Positions 1-9,390 of a DNA stretch of 64,000 bases are shown here, one piece after another. Location: NCBI RefSeq assembly GCF_900104585.1, contig NZ_FNVX01000005.1, positions 620,001 through 684,000 of the forward strand, read 5' to 3'. Origin of the DNA: Bacteroides ihuae (GTDB lineage Bacteria > Bacteroidota > Bacteroidia > Bacteroidales > Bacteroidaceae). How positions within the stretch are numbered: the stretch's first letter is position 1; every line of letters begins with the position of its first letter. The notes beneath the pieces are model-generated. The model did no database searches. It was given only the letters and a program-made list of their open reading frames with translations, and was not told where the DNA came from. A program made the translations under genes and the position numbers.

Positions 1-2
1 CA

Positions 3-1907
3 GCCGGTGGAACGACCATACAACTTTGGGTGGATGTTTTTCATCCATTGATACATGTAGAGTTACAAAGTCGGCAGGCGCTTTCGGCAGAAGTCTTTTA
101 CGAAAACTGGCGATACAAAGACCGCCTTATTCGCAAAGGGGAAGGACAGCAAAATTCTTATAAATGGGTGATGGCAGAGGGGCTTGCTACGACAAAAGAT
201 TCTGTTGTGGCAAGTAAGAATGAAGTAATGTTTTACCATCATAATCCTTCCAATACAGTATTTGACGTAGCAGTGGCTCAGCAGGGAATGGATGCTGTGA
301 AGGATAAGATGATGAACCCAATAAAGCATCTTACTTTTGGCGGCAAACTTTGGGGAAGCAACTTATCGTTTCTTGGGACGAAGGAAGATGTGTATGCCGG
401 TACTGATTATCGGGCATGGCACTTTCGTTCTGTGAAGCCGACTCGCAAGCAGCAGATCCATATTGCTTTATATACGCAGCAAACTGCTGATATTGAGACT
501 TGGAAGGAGGGGCTGACGCAGGTTATTACAGGAGATTTCCAAAAATATAAGAAGAGATCACATGCCTGGTGGAATGCTTTTTGGCAACGTAGTTTTATTG
601 TTGCGAAGGGCGAAGCGGAACAGATTACCCGCAACTACACTTTGTTTCGCTACATGTTGGGTTGCAATGCATATGGCAGTGCACCTACGAAGTTTAATGG
701 CGGTCTCTTCACGTTCGATCCTCTCCATGTAGATGAAAAGCTAAACTTTACGCCCGACTTTCGTAAGTGGGGTGGTGGAACGATGACGGCTCAAAATCAG
801 CGATTGGTCTACTGGCCCATGTTGAAAAGTGGAGATGCCGATTTGATGATTCCCCAGTTTAAATTCTATCTGGCTATGCTCGGCAATGCGGAACTTCGTA
901 GCAAAGTATATTGGAATCATCCGGGAGCTTGCTTTGCCGAACAGATTGAGAACTTTGGACTCCCCAATCCTGCCGAGTATGGATTTAAACGACCGGACTA
1001 TTTTGATAAGGGAATAGAATATAATGCTTGGCTGGAATATGAATGGGACACGGTGTTGGAGTTTTGTCAAATGATATTGGAAACCAAAGATTATGCAGGG
1101 GCAGACATCTCTCTATATCTGCCGCTGGTAGATAGTGCATTGACTTTCTTCGATGAACATTACCGCTATCTGGCTCGGCAACGCGGGCGCAAAGAACTAG
1201 ATGGCAATGGTCATTTGATTTTGTTTCCGGGTTCGGCTTGTGAAACGTATAAGATGACTAATAATGCTTCGAGCACCATTGCAGCTTTGCGTACGGTGTT
1301 GCAAACGTATGGTCGTAAACCGGAAATGCTAGCTAAGATTCCTCCTATTTCTCTGCGTACGGTCGGTGGGAAAGAGATGATTTCTCCCGCTAAAACGTGG
1401 GAACGAATCAATAACGTGGAGACTCCTCAGCTATATCCTGTTTTTCCATGGAGAATATATGGTGTGGGCAAAGATAGCTTAGAGATAGCTCGCAATACTT
1501 ATTTATATGATGCCGATGCATTGAAGTTTCGCAGTCATGTGGGCTGGAAGCAAGATAACATCTGGGCAGCTTGTTTGGGACTGACAGATGAGGCTAAACG
1601 TTTGACTCTTTTGAAGTTGGCTGACGGGCCGTATCGTTTTCCTGCTTTCTGGGGACCGGGCTTTGATTGGTCACCCGATCACAACTGGGGAGGTAGTGGC
1701 ATGATTGGTTTGCAAGAGATGCTGTTGCAGACCAATGGAGACAAAATATTGCTGTTTCCTGCATGGCCACCTGAATGGGACGTGCACTTTAAACTACATG
1801 CGCCTATGCAAACTACCGTGGAGGCAGAGTTGAAAGCAGGTAAACTAATCAACCTCAAAGTGACGCCGGAAAGCCGTCGGAAAGATATTGAATTATGGAT
1901 AAAATAA
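3..1907 (+). CDS. DUF5703-type six-hairpin glycoside hydrolase-like protein, 5' end outside the window
   Basis: The frame is open from base 3, reading AGGTTIQLWVDVFHP before the first possible in-window start (GTG at 30), so the true start and any signal peptide lie upstream. The approximately 634 visible residues are rich in W, Y and F. An N-terminal beta-sandwich-like part is followed by a helical (alpha/alpha)6-like part with FAEQIENFGLPNP, then WKQDNIWAACLGLTDEA and FDWSPDHNWGGSGMIGLQEM near the end. This resembles Bacteroidota proteins annotated DUF5703, related in fold to GH95-like six-hairpin enzymes. I infer a periplasmic exo-glycosidase on a plant cell-wall glycan, because GH2, PL1 and a hybrid regulator follow. 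The catalytic residues are not identified. The stop overlaps the next gene by 13 bp, which implies translational coupling. Confidence 0.72.
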   Translation, partial: AGGTTIQLWVDVFHPLIHVELQSRQALSAEVFYENWRYKDRLIRKGEGQQNSYKWVMAEGLATTKDSVVASKNEVMFYHHNPSNTVFDVAVAQQGMDAVKDKMMNPIKHLTFGGKLWGSNLSFLGTKEDVYAGTDYRAWHFRSVKPTRKQQIHIALYTQQTADIETWKEGLTQVITGDFQKYKKRSHAWWNAFWQRSFIVAKGEAEQITRNYTLFRYMLGCNAYGSAPTKFNGGLFTFDPLHVDEKLNFTPDFRKWGGGTMTAQNQRLVYWPMLKSGDADLMIPQFKFYLAMLGNAELRSKVYWNHPGACFAEQIENFGLPNPAEYGFKRPDYFDKGIEYNAWLEYEWDTVLEFCQMILETKDYAGADISLYLPLVDSALTFFDEHYRYLARQRGRKELDGNGHLILFPGSACETYKMTNNASSTIAALRTVLQTYGRKPEMLAKIPPISLRTVGGKEMISPAKTWERINNVETPQLYPVFPWRIYGVGKDSLEIARNTYLYDADALKFRSHVGWKQDNIWAACLGLTDEAKRLTLLKLADGPYRFPAFWGPGFDWSPDHNWGGSGMIGLQEMLLQTNGDKILLFPAWPPEWDVHFKLHAPMQTTVEAELKAGKLINLKVTPESRRKDIELWIK

Positions 1908-4681
1908 ACCCTATATACATCATGAAACATACGTTATTTGATAATGATAATTCATTCCAAGGATATAAGCATATCACTGAAAATGCAGTGAAGTATACGT
2001 TGTTCGTTCTTTTACTCGTCTTGTTCCCCAGCTCTATTTGGGCAGACAATTATCGTTCCGAAACATCGGTTGCCGGATTTATTCCTTTGTCCGGTTCGGG
2101 CAGAAAGGTGTATAACTTCAATCCGGGATGGCGCTACTTTAAGGGAGACGTGAAGGATGCAGAGAAGGTGAACTTTAATGATGCTACTTGGGCTGTAGTC
2201 TCCACTCCGCATACGGTGCAGTTGGAACCGGCAGAGTCTAGTGGAGGCCGCAACTATCAAGGAGTGGCATGGTATCGCAAGCATTTTATTGTTCCTGCGG
2301 ATACGAAAGGGCAACAAGTAAGCATTTACTTCGAAGCCATTATGGGTAAGCAGGAAGTTTATCTTAACGGCAAATTGCTGAAGAAGCATTTGGGTGGCTA
2401 TCTTCCGTTCTCTGTCAACCTCAGTGAAAACAGAGTGCAGGCAGGTGATTCTTGTGTGTTGGCTGTAATGGCAGATAATAGCGATGATAAAAACTTTCCT
2501 CCGGGCAAACCTCAATATACACTTGACTTTGCTTACCACGGGGGAATCTATCGGGACGTCTGGCTTATTGGGAAATCGGCCGTTGCCATAACCGATGCGG
2601 TAGAAGCCGGCAAAGTAGCTGGTGGAGGCGTGTTTGTACACTTTGATGGCATAACTGATAAAAGTGCTCTTGTATATGTGGATACGGAAGTGAAGAACAG
2701 TGGAACGATTAGAAAAGTAGTAACTGTAGAGACCATCTTTGCTGATGCTCAAGGGAAACCGTTAAAACGTGCATCGAATAGAGTCGTGCTGAGGCCGGGT
2801 GAAGCTCTAACGGTAAAGCAACAAATATCTTTGCATAAGCCCAATCTATGGTCACCGGATGCACCTTATTTATATAGGGTGGAATCCAGAATTAAGGAAG
2901 GCAAGGTATCGCTGGATGGAGGAATAACCCGTGTAGGTATTCGTAAAGCGGAATTTAAAGGTAAAGAGGGTTTTTTGCTTAATGGAAAGCCTTTCGGGCA
3001 GTTGATAGGAGCAAATCGTCATCAGGATTTTGCCTATGTAGGTAATGCTTTGCCCAACTCGCAACAATGGCGTGATGCAAAAAGATTGCGTGATGCCGGA
3101 TGTCGCATCATACGTGTGGCTCACTATCCACAAGATCCCTCCTTTATGGATGCTTGCGATGAATTAGGATTGTTTGTTATTGTGGCTACTCCAGGTTGGC
3201 AGTATTGGAATAAAGATCCTGAATTTGCTAAACTTGTTCACCAAAATACGCGTATGATGATTCGGAGAGACCGTAATCATCCGTCGGTGTTGATGTGGGA
3301 ACCTATCTTGAATGAAACCTGTTATCCGGAAGACTTTGCTCTCGAGGCATTGCAAATAACAAAAGAGGAATATCCGTATCCCGGACGTCCCGTAGCTGCA
3401 GCAGATGTACATTCGGCAGGGGTAAAAGAAAACTATGACGTGGTGTACGGTTGGCCGGGTGATGACGAAAAAAACATTGCCCAACAATGCATTTTTACCC
3501 GCGAATTTGGCGAGAACGTAGACGATTGGTATGCACACAACAATAATAACCGTGCCAGTAGAAGTTGGGGAGAGAGTCCGATGTTGGTGCAGGCACTTTC
3601 GCTGGCAAAGAGTTATGATGAAATGTATCGCACCAACGGGCAGTTTATCGGTGGAGCACAATGGCATCCTTTTGATCATCAACGAGGTTATCACCCCGAT
3701 CCTTATTGGGGAGGTATATTTGATGCTTTCCGCCAACCAAAGTATGCGTATTATATGTTCCGCAGTCAGACGGCAGCCGATTTAAAGCTTCCGTTGGCTG
3801 AAAGCGGACCGATGGTTTACATCGCTCATGAAATGTCTCAATTCTCAGACAAAGATGTCGTTGTATTCAGTAATTGCGATTCGGTGCGCCTGTCTATATA
3901 TGATGGAACTAAAAGTTGGACTAAACGGGTAATGCATGCAAAAGGGCATATGCCTAATGCACCGATTGTTTTTGAAAACGTATGGGATTTCTGGGAGGCT
4001 CGTGGATATAGCTATACGCAAAAAAACTGGCAGAAGGTAGATATGGTCGCTGAAGGAATTATCGATGGTAAAGTGGTGTGCTCAATGAAGAAGATGCCAT
4101 CTCGCCGTTCTACCAAACTACGTCTCATGATAGATTCACAGAAACAATCACTTGTAGCCGATGGATCTGATTTTGTGGTGGTGGTGGCCGAAGTAACCGA
4201 TGATAGCGGTAATGTTCGTCGATTGGCCAAAGAAAATATTGTTTTCTCAGTAGAAGGTGAAGGGCAGATCATTGGTGATGCTTCCATCGGGGCTAATCCT
4301 CGTGCAGTAGAATTTGGTTCGGCGCCCGTTCTAATCCGCTCTACCCGCAAGGCAGGCAAGATAATAGTAAAAGCGAGAGTGCAATATGAAGGTGTACATG
4401 CACCTTCGTCGGCGGAGATTGAATTGGAAAGTGTTCCGGCCCCATTACCTTTTTGCTATATGGAGGAAGACGCTCCAACTGCACCGTCCAGTTTGGTCAA
4501 CAGAACCGTGCAGTTGACCAAAGAGAACCGTGCAGTTGACTCAACAGAACCGTGCACTTCAGTGAAGAGCACAGAGCAGTCGGCCAAGGAGGGAAAGAAA
4601 GTTTTAACCGAAGAAGAAAAGCGCCAATTGCTCATTGAGGTAGAAAGACAGCAGACCGAATTTGGCGAGAAGCATGAATAA
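1895..4681 (+). CDS. Glycoside hydrolase family 2 (beta-galactosidase-like) enzyme
   Basis: Family GH2 exo-glycosidase of 928 residues from ATG 1895; an in-frame ATG at 1922 (residue 10) is equally plausible. The hydrophobic segment VKYTLFVLLLVLFPSSIWA (about residues 28-48) is the export signal. The sugar-binding domain (FNPGWRYFKGD, AWYRKHF, HGGIYRDVWL) precedes an Ig-like domain and the TIM barrel. The predicted acid/base is E474 in EPILNETCYP and the predicted nucleophile is E537 in FTREFGENV. A further Ig-like domain follows (about 740-850). The last ~65 residues are low-complexity and are encoded across a DNA repeat (4492-4563), so they are probably not part of the catalytic fold. It overlaps the DUF5703 gene by 13 bp and shares its operon. 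Specificity (galactosidase, glucuronidase or other) cannot be read from sequence alone. Confidence 0.88.
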   Translation: MDKINPIYIMKHTLFDNDNSFQGYKHITENAVKYTLFVLLLVLFPSSIWADNYRSETSVAGFIPLSGSGRKVYNFNPGWRYFKGDVKDAEKVNFNDATWAVVSTPHTVQLEPAESSGGRNYQGVAWYRKHFIVPADTKGQQVSIYFEAIMGKQEVYLNGKLLKKHLGGYLPFSVNLSENRVQAGDSCVLAVMADNSDDKNFPPGKPQYTLDFAYHGGIYRDVWLIGKSAVAITDAVEAGKVAGGGVFVHFDGITDKSALVYVDTEVKNSGTIRKVVTVETIFADAQGKPLKRASNRVVLRPGEALTVKQQISLHKPNLWSPDAPYLYRVESRIKEGKVSLDGGITRVGIRKAEFKGKEGFLLNGKPFGQLIGANRHQDFAYVGNALPNSQQWRDAKRLRDAGCRIIRVAHYPQDPSFMDACDELGLFVIVATPGWQYWNKDPEFAKLVHQNTRMMIRRDRNHPSVLMWEPILNETCYPEDFALEALQITKEEYPYPGRPVAAADVHSAGVKENYDVVYGWPGDDEKNIAQQCIFTREFGENVDDWYAHNNNNRASRSWGESPMLVQALSLAKSYDEMYRTNGQFIGGAQWHPFDHQRGYHPDPYWGGIFDAFRQPKYAYYMFRSQTAADLKLPLAESGPMVYIAHEMSQFSDKDVVVFSNCDSVRLSIYDGTKSWTKRVMHAKGHMPNAPIVFENVWDFWEARGYSYTQKNWQKVDMVAEGIIDGKVVCSMKKMPSRRSTKLRLMIDSQKQSLVADGSDFVVVVAEVTDDSGNVRRLAKENIVFSVEGEGQIIGDASIGANPRAVEFGSAPVLIRSTRKAGKIIVKARVQYEGVHAPSSAEIELESVPAPLPFCYMEEDAPTAPSSLVNRTVQLTKENRAVDSTEPCTSVKSTEQSAKEGKKVLTEEEKRQLLIEVERQQTEFGEKHE
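4492..4563 (+). repeat. Tandem ~22-bp repeat inside the 3' end of the GH2 gene
   Basis: Three imperfect copies of an approximately 22-bp unit lie head to tail. The core TCAACAGAACCGTGCAGTT occurs at 4497-4515, AGAACCGTGCAGTTGAC recurs at 4524-4540 or so, and CAACAGAACCGTGCACTT ends the run. The first copy is bounded by GTCAAC and GTTGAC, which are inverted repeats of each other. The run is translated as the NRTVQLTKENRAVDSTEP part of the GH2 tail. The 19-base core recurs exactly, in reverse orientation, in the intergenic repeat at 39534-39552. Confidence 0.85.
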
Positions 4682-4737
4682 TATTCACGTATTTTCTTAA
4701 TATTGACAAATGAGTATTTGCATTTGGATCTTATAAC

Positions 4738-4806
4738 TTCAGCATGGTGAAATAGTGAATTAAGCGTGGTGAATTCACTATTTCAACGTGGTGAATTCAC
4801 TACTTC
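4738..4806 (+). repeat. Intergenic phased repeat with the word GTGGTGAATTCACTA
   Basis: Between the GH2 gene and the hybrid regulator gene lie three approximately 22-23 bp units. The first is a degenerate CATGGTGAAATAGTGAA, then come GTGGTGAATTCACTATTTC and GTGGTGAATTCACTACTTC. GTGAATTCAC is a perfect palindrome and occurs twice. The period and layout resemble the 4492-4563 repeat, but the word is different. No coding potential and no T-tract are seen, so it is not a classical terminator. Confidence 0.8.
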
Positions 4807-4849
4807 TATTTACCCCTTTCAGAAGCCTTCTGTGGCATACTCTTGAATA

Positions 4850-4882
4850 TTGACACAATATGCCTTTTTTTTAGTATCTTTG
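4850..4882 (+). promoter_or_regulatory. Bacteroides-type promoter for the hybrid regulator gene
   Basis: A -33 element TTGACA (4850-4855) and a -7 element TATCTTTG (4875-4882, consensus TAnnTTTG) are 19 bp apart, the expected spacing in Bacteroides. Transcription would start roughly 7 bp downstream and leave a leader of about 25 nt before the ATG at 4914. Confidence 0.72.
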
Positions 4883-4913
4883 GAGCCACTTATTTAATAA
4901 AACTTCTTTTATT

Positions 4914-7900
4914 ATGAAAAGAGTTCTTTTATTAATTCTGTTTTTCTTGTGTCTGCTATTCTCTGTATCGGCCTATCCTAATATGATTGTGGAGCATTAT
5001 ACGGTTGAACAAGGATTGCCTAACAACATTGTGCACTGCTCACTTAAAGGTAAGAATGGCTTTATGTGGTTTGGCACATGGTATGGCTTATGCAGTTTTG
5101 ACGGCACAAAATTCAGAGCTTATAATAATCGAGACGGACTATATTCAGATCTTCCTCCCCGTAAAATACAGAGTATGCTTGAAGATAAGAATGGCTTTCT
5201 CTGGATGAAAACGGTCGATAGGAAGCTATATGTCTTTGACAAAGTGCATGAACGTTTTCATGCCGTCTACGATGATATGAAGGAGTATTCGGAGAACATT
5301 CAGATCATAAAGATTCAGAAGACTCTCGAGGGAGATGTGTTACTTCTTACTAAGGATAAGAGTTTGCTTCGCGCTTCAACTACAGTCGATGGTAAAATTG
5401 AAATTAAACTTTTGCATGATTCAGGTGTGAATGTGGCATTGTATGACTGGAAATTGCGCAACAATGTGTTTAGCGAAACGAAAGAATACATCAACTGGAT
5501 TGGTACGGATTATAAAATATTCTCATATAGAAAAGGTCGTCAGATGTACTCTAAACCGGCCAATTTTATCACTGAGAAAATGGGTATTGATGCGACTACC
5601 GAATTTACTTGCGCTTTTGGTTCCGGAAAAGCTGTATGGATGACTGATAAACATGGTAATCTTTATCACATAGATTTATCCTCTGGGGTGGTCAGCAAAC
5701 ATCAACTGCCGGGAATAACGGCAGGAATAGAAAATTTGCTTGTAACCACCGATGCAGCTATTGTTTACATAAGTGTGGCTGGTCAGGGTATTTATGAATA
5801 TAATCAGAACAGTCAATCTTTGAGGAAACTTCCTGTTTCGATGTTTCGAACACCGGTTTCTAGCTCATTCATAGACAAGTATGACAAAGCATGGTTTCAA
5901 GCAGGCAATGAAGGAATAATCTGCTACGATCCGTTGAATAATAACAGCAAACAATATCCTTTCCCTTCGGGGACACCTATTGGTGACTTCAATGTACAAG
6001 ATGCTGATGAACAGGGACTCTTCTTCCTTACACCATCCGGAGAAGTGTTACTTTTTGATCGTGAAACGCATGCGATGATGCGTATGAATCAGATGAAGCA
6101 ACTCTCAATAGATGAGGGTAATCATTTGTTTTTGGGACAATTTCTGGATAAAGATGGTATACTATGGCTTCTCTCTTCCACAGCAGGTGTGTATCGTGTA
6201 AACTTTCCTAAAAAGCAATTTAAGATACTTGATCCGCATAAATTTACTTCCGATGCTCAAAGCCCCAGTGTCACGTCAGCTGGAATAAAGGCTTTGTTTC
6301 AGGCACGAAACGGTGATATCTGGATTGGAACGCGCTGGCAGAAGGTTTATCGACTTGATAAAAATGGTAAGTTGAAGCAAATCTTTTCGGCTGAGAATTA
6401 TCAGATAGGAAATGTATATCATATAATGCAAGACGACAAGGGCAATCTCTGGTTTTCGACTAAAGGGAATGGCTTAGTAAAGGCTGAACCCGATGAATCT
6501 TCTTCTCTTGGATTTCGATTTACCCGATATATAAATGATCCGCACCGCTCCAATTCTATTAGTGGAAATGATGTATATTTTAGTTTCCAGGATACGAAAG
6601 GGCGTATTTGGGTAGGGGTGCTGGCTGGAGGGCTCAATCTTATTATTCAAGAAAAAGGGCAAACGGAGTTTAAGCATAAATATAATGGATTGAAACAGTA
6701 TCCATCATACGGGCTATATATGGATGTGCGCAATATGGCTGAAGATAAAGATGGTCGTATTTGGGTAGGGACAATGGATGGCTTGATGTCTTTTGATAGT
6801 AAATTCAAATCTCCTGATCAGATTGTGTTTGAGACATACAGGAGCGAAAGTGCGAGCTCAAACATTGCTGATAATGACATCTATGTGCTTTATAAAGATG
6901 AGGATGCCAACATTTGGGTGAGTGTATTTGGTGGTGGTGTGAATAAATTAACTGGCTATGATAAAGTAACTCATCGGCCACTGTTCAAGTCGTATGGACT
7001 GAAAGAAGGGTTAAACAATGATGTAGTGGTATCTATTGTAGAGGATAAGGATAAGAACCTATGGTTCGCTACAGAAGATGGGCTTTCTCTGTTTGACAAG
7101 AAGACTGAAAGGATAAGGAACTTCGACAAATATGATGGTTTTCTGAGTGTAAAGATGGAAGAAAACTCGGCTCTAAAAACATTGAAGGGTGAACTTTGGC
7201 TTGGTTGTAAGCAAGGAGTGCTGATCTTTGCGCCGGATAAACTGCAAACATTAAATGTGAGTTATCGAACTTATATTGTCGACTTCCTCATTTCCAACAA
7301 AGATATACGCAGCTTCAAGGACAAGCCAATTTTGATGGAATCCATTAAATATGCCGATTCGATAACGCTAAAACATAACCAATCGATGTTTACCATTGAA
7401 TTTGCTGCTTTAAATTATTACAATCAAAATAGGGTTTCGTATCGCTATATTCTTGAAGGATACGAAAATGAATGGCACTCAAATGGGAAGAATCGTATAG
7501 CCTCTTATACCAATGTTCCTCCGGGAGACTATGTCTTTCGAGTTCAATCTATTGATGAGGCTAATCCTGAGTTGCTCTCAGAGAAGAGACTTGCCATAAC
7601 TGTTTTACCTCCATGGTGGTTTACTTGGTGGGCATATTGCATCTATGCTGTTTTAGTAATGGCACTGTTGTGGGGTGTTCTTAAAGTATCTTTTTTCATG
7701 ATAAAAATGAAGAATGAAGTCTATATAGAGCAACGTTTATCGGATTTAAAGATAAAATTCTTTACGAATATTTCACATGAACTTCGTACTCCACTTACGC
7801 TCATTAAAGGACCTATACAAGAAATTAAAGAGAAAGAAAAACTTTCTCCTAAAGGCGTGCAGTATGTAGAACTGATGGAGAAGAATACGAACCAAATGCT

Positions 7901-9326
7901 TCAATTGGTTAATCAAATTCTTGATTTTAGAAAGATACAGAGCGGCAAGATGCGCTTACATATCTCTCAGATAAACCTGAACAGTATGGTAAAATCCTTC
8001 CAAAAGGAATTTAGGGTACTGGCGGAGGAAAATGAAATAAGTTTCTCCTTCCAAGTGCCCGATGAGGTTATCTATCTTTGGGCAGATCAGGAAAAACTAG
8101 GTATTGTTATTCGAAACATTATCTCGAATGCGTTCAAGTTTACTCCTTCGGGCGGCAGTATCTTTGTCTCTATTGGCTTGGTAGAAGGTGCGGAACGTTG
8201 CTATGTGCGTGTAGAAGATACGGGAGTGGGCATACCTCAAAATAAATTGTCGGAGATATTCGAACGTTTCTCTCAAGGTGAAAATGCTCGTAATGCCTAT
8301 TATCAAGGTACAGGAATTGGTTTAGCTCTCTCCAAAGAAATAATCAACCTGCATCATGGACTTGTTGCGGCAGAGAGTCAGGAACAGGAAGGTGCTGTCT
8401 TTACTGTAGAATTACTGTTAGGTAAGGATCATTATAAACGATCCGAAGTAGATTTCTATGTAGGTGGAAGTGAATTGGATGCTGACCAACCTGAAGAACA
8501 AACGGATGCTCTTGATGAAGAGGAATCTGACAAGGAAGATGAAATGGATTCTTCGTTGCCTACTTTGTTGTTGGTGGAAGATAATAAAGACTTAGGCAAC
8601 TTGCTGAAACTCCAATTGGAGGATCGGTACAATGTTTACTTAGCCGTAAATGGGGTGGAAGGGTTAAAGAAGGTTCATCTGTATCATCCGGATATTGTTG
8701 TCACAGATCAAATGATGCCTGAAATGTCCGGAACAGAAATGCTGCAACGTATCCGCAAAGATTTTAAGATTAGTCATATACCGGTTATCATTCTTACTGC
8801 TAAAAATGATGATGAAGCTAAGACAAAAGCGATCAGTATGGGTGCTAATGCATACATCACCAAGCCTTTCAGCAAAGAGTATTTGATAGCCAGAATGGAA
8901 CAGCTATTGGGCGAACGAAAACTTTTTCGCGAACGAGTTTGGCAGCAGTCGGATGAAAAACAACCGGATAGTTATGAACAATATCTAGTTAAGAAAGATA
9001 TTCAATTACTTGATAAGATTCATCAGGTGATAGAAGAGAATCTTGATAACAGCGACTTTAATATTGATACTATAGCAGTTAATGTAGGTCTCAGTCGCTC
9101 GGCCTTTTTCAAGAAGCTGAAAAGTCTTACAGGATTGGCTCCAGTGGACTTGGTGAAGGAGATACGGTTGAATAAATCGATCGAATTAATTAAGAATTCG
9201 GACATGAGCATCTCAGAAATAGCTTTTGCCGTAGGGTTTAAGGATTCGGGTTACTATGGTAAATGTTTCCGCAAGAAGTACAATCAAACTCCGAAGGAAT
9301 ACATGAATGAATGGAGAAAAGTGTAG
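4914..9326 (+). CDS. Hybrid two-component system sensor/AraC-type regulator (HTCS)
   Basis: Single-polypeptide sensor and transcription factor of 1470 residues that switches on polysaccharide utilization genes. In order: signal peptide (1-20); two seven-bladed propellers of Reg_prop repeats with motifs such as MWFGTWYGL, IWIGT and IWVGTMDGL; a Y_Y_Y domain (about 830-895, ending NVPPGDYVFRVQS); one membrane helix (about 902-928); HisKA with phospho-acceptor H955 in NISHELRTPLTL; HATPase with DTGVGIP and GTGIGLALSK; receiver with phospho-acceptor D1265 in VVTDQMMPEMSG and KPF; and a C-terminal AraC HTH (about 1375-1470). The periplasmic part would bind an oligosaccharide. It sits between the GH2 gene and PL1, so a pectin fragment is the likely ligand (inference). 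It has its own promoter upstream. Confidence 0.95.
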   Translation: MKRVLLLILFFLCLLFSVSAYPNMIVEHYTVEQGLPNNIVHCSLKGKNGFMWFGTWYGLCSFDGTKFRAYNNRDGLYSDLPPRKIQSMLEDKNGFLWMKTVDRKLYVFDKVHERFHAVYDDMKEYSENIQIIKIQKTLEGDVLLLTKDKSLLRASTTVDGKIEIKLLHDSGVNVALYDWKLRNNVFSETKEYINWIGTDYKIFSYRKGRQMYSKPANFITEKMGIDATTEFTCAFGSGKAVWMTDKHGNLYHIDLSSGVVSKHQLPGITAGIENLLVTTDAAIVYISVAGQGIYEYNQNSQSLRKLPVSMFRTPVSSSFIDKYDKAWFQAGNEGIICYDPLNNNSKQYPFPSGTPIGDFNVQDADEQGLFFLTPSGEVLLFDRETHAMMRMNQMKQLSIDEGNHLFLGQFLDKDGILWLLSSTAGVYRVNFPKKQFKILDPHKFTSDAQSPSVTSAGIKALFQARNGDIWIGTRWQKVYRLDKNGKLKQIFSAENYQIGNVYHIMQDDKGNLWFSTKGNGLVKAEPDESSSLGFRFTRYINDPHRSNSISGNDVYFSFQDTKGRIWVGVLAGGLNLIIQEKGQTEFKHKYNGLKQYPSYGLYMDVRNMAEDKDGRIWVGTMDGLMSFDSKFKSPDQIVFETYRSESASSNIADNDIYVLYKDEDANIWVSVFGGGVNKLTGYDKVTHRPLFKSYGLKEGLNNDVVVSIVEDKDKNLWFATEDGLSLFDKKTERIRNFDKYDGFLSVKMEENSALKTLKGELWLGCKQGVLIFAPDKLQTLNVSYRTYIVDFLISNKDIRSFKDKPILMESIKYADSITLKHNQSMFTIEFAALNYYNQNRVSYRYILEGYENEWHSNGKNRIASYTNVPPGDYVFRVQSIDEANPELLSEKRLAITVLPPWWFTWWAYCIYAVLVMALLWGVLKVSFFMIKMKNEVYIEQRLSDLKIKFFTNISHELRTPLTLIKGPIQEIKEKEKLSPKGVQYVELMEKNTNQMLQLVNQILDFRKIQSGKMRLHISQINLNSMVKSFQKEFRVLAEENEISFSFQVPDEVIYLWADQEKLGIVIRNIISNAFKFTPSGGSIFVSIGLVEGAERCYVRVEDTGVGIPQNKLSEIFERFSQGENARNAYYQGTGIGLALSKEIINLHHGLVAAESQEQEGAVFTVELLLGKDHYKRSEVDFYVGGSELDADQPEEQTDALDEEESDKEDEMDSSLPTLLLVEDNKDLGNLLKLQLEDRYNVYLAVNGVEGLKKVHLYHPDIVVTDQMMPEMSGTEMLQRIRKDFKISHIPVIILTAKNDDEAKTKAISMGANAYITKPFSKEYLIARMEQLLGERKLFRERVWQQSDEKQPDSYEQYLVKKDIQLLDKIHQVIEENLDNSDFNIDTIAVNVGLSRSAFFKKLKSLTGLAPVDLVKEIRLNKSIELIKNSDMSISEIAFAVGFKDSGYYGKCFRKKYNQTPKEYMNEWRKV

Positions 9327-9390
9327 GACTACGATTACAATAAGTTTTCTTAATCGTCTTCATAATAATAGAACATAGAGAGTTTATAAT

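Noticed and set aside
2012..2752. Long minus-strand reading frame opposite the GH2 gene
   Set aside because: It lies wholly opposite a convincing GH2 coding region, has no recognisable domain and has Cys/His-rich low-quality composition typical of an antisense shadow.
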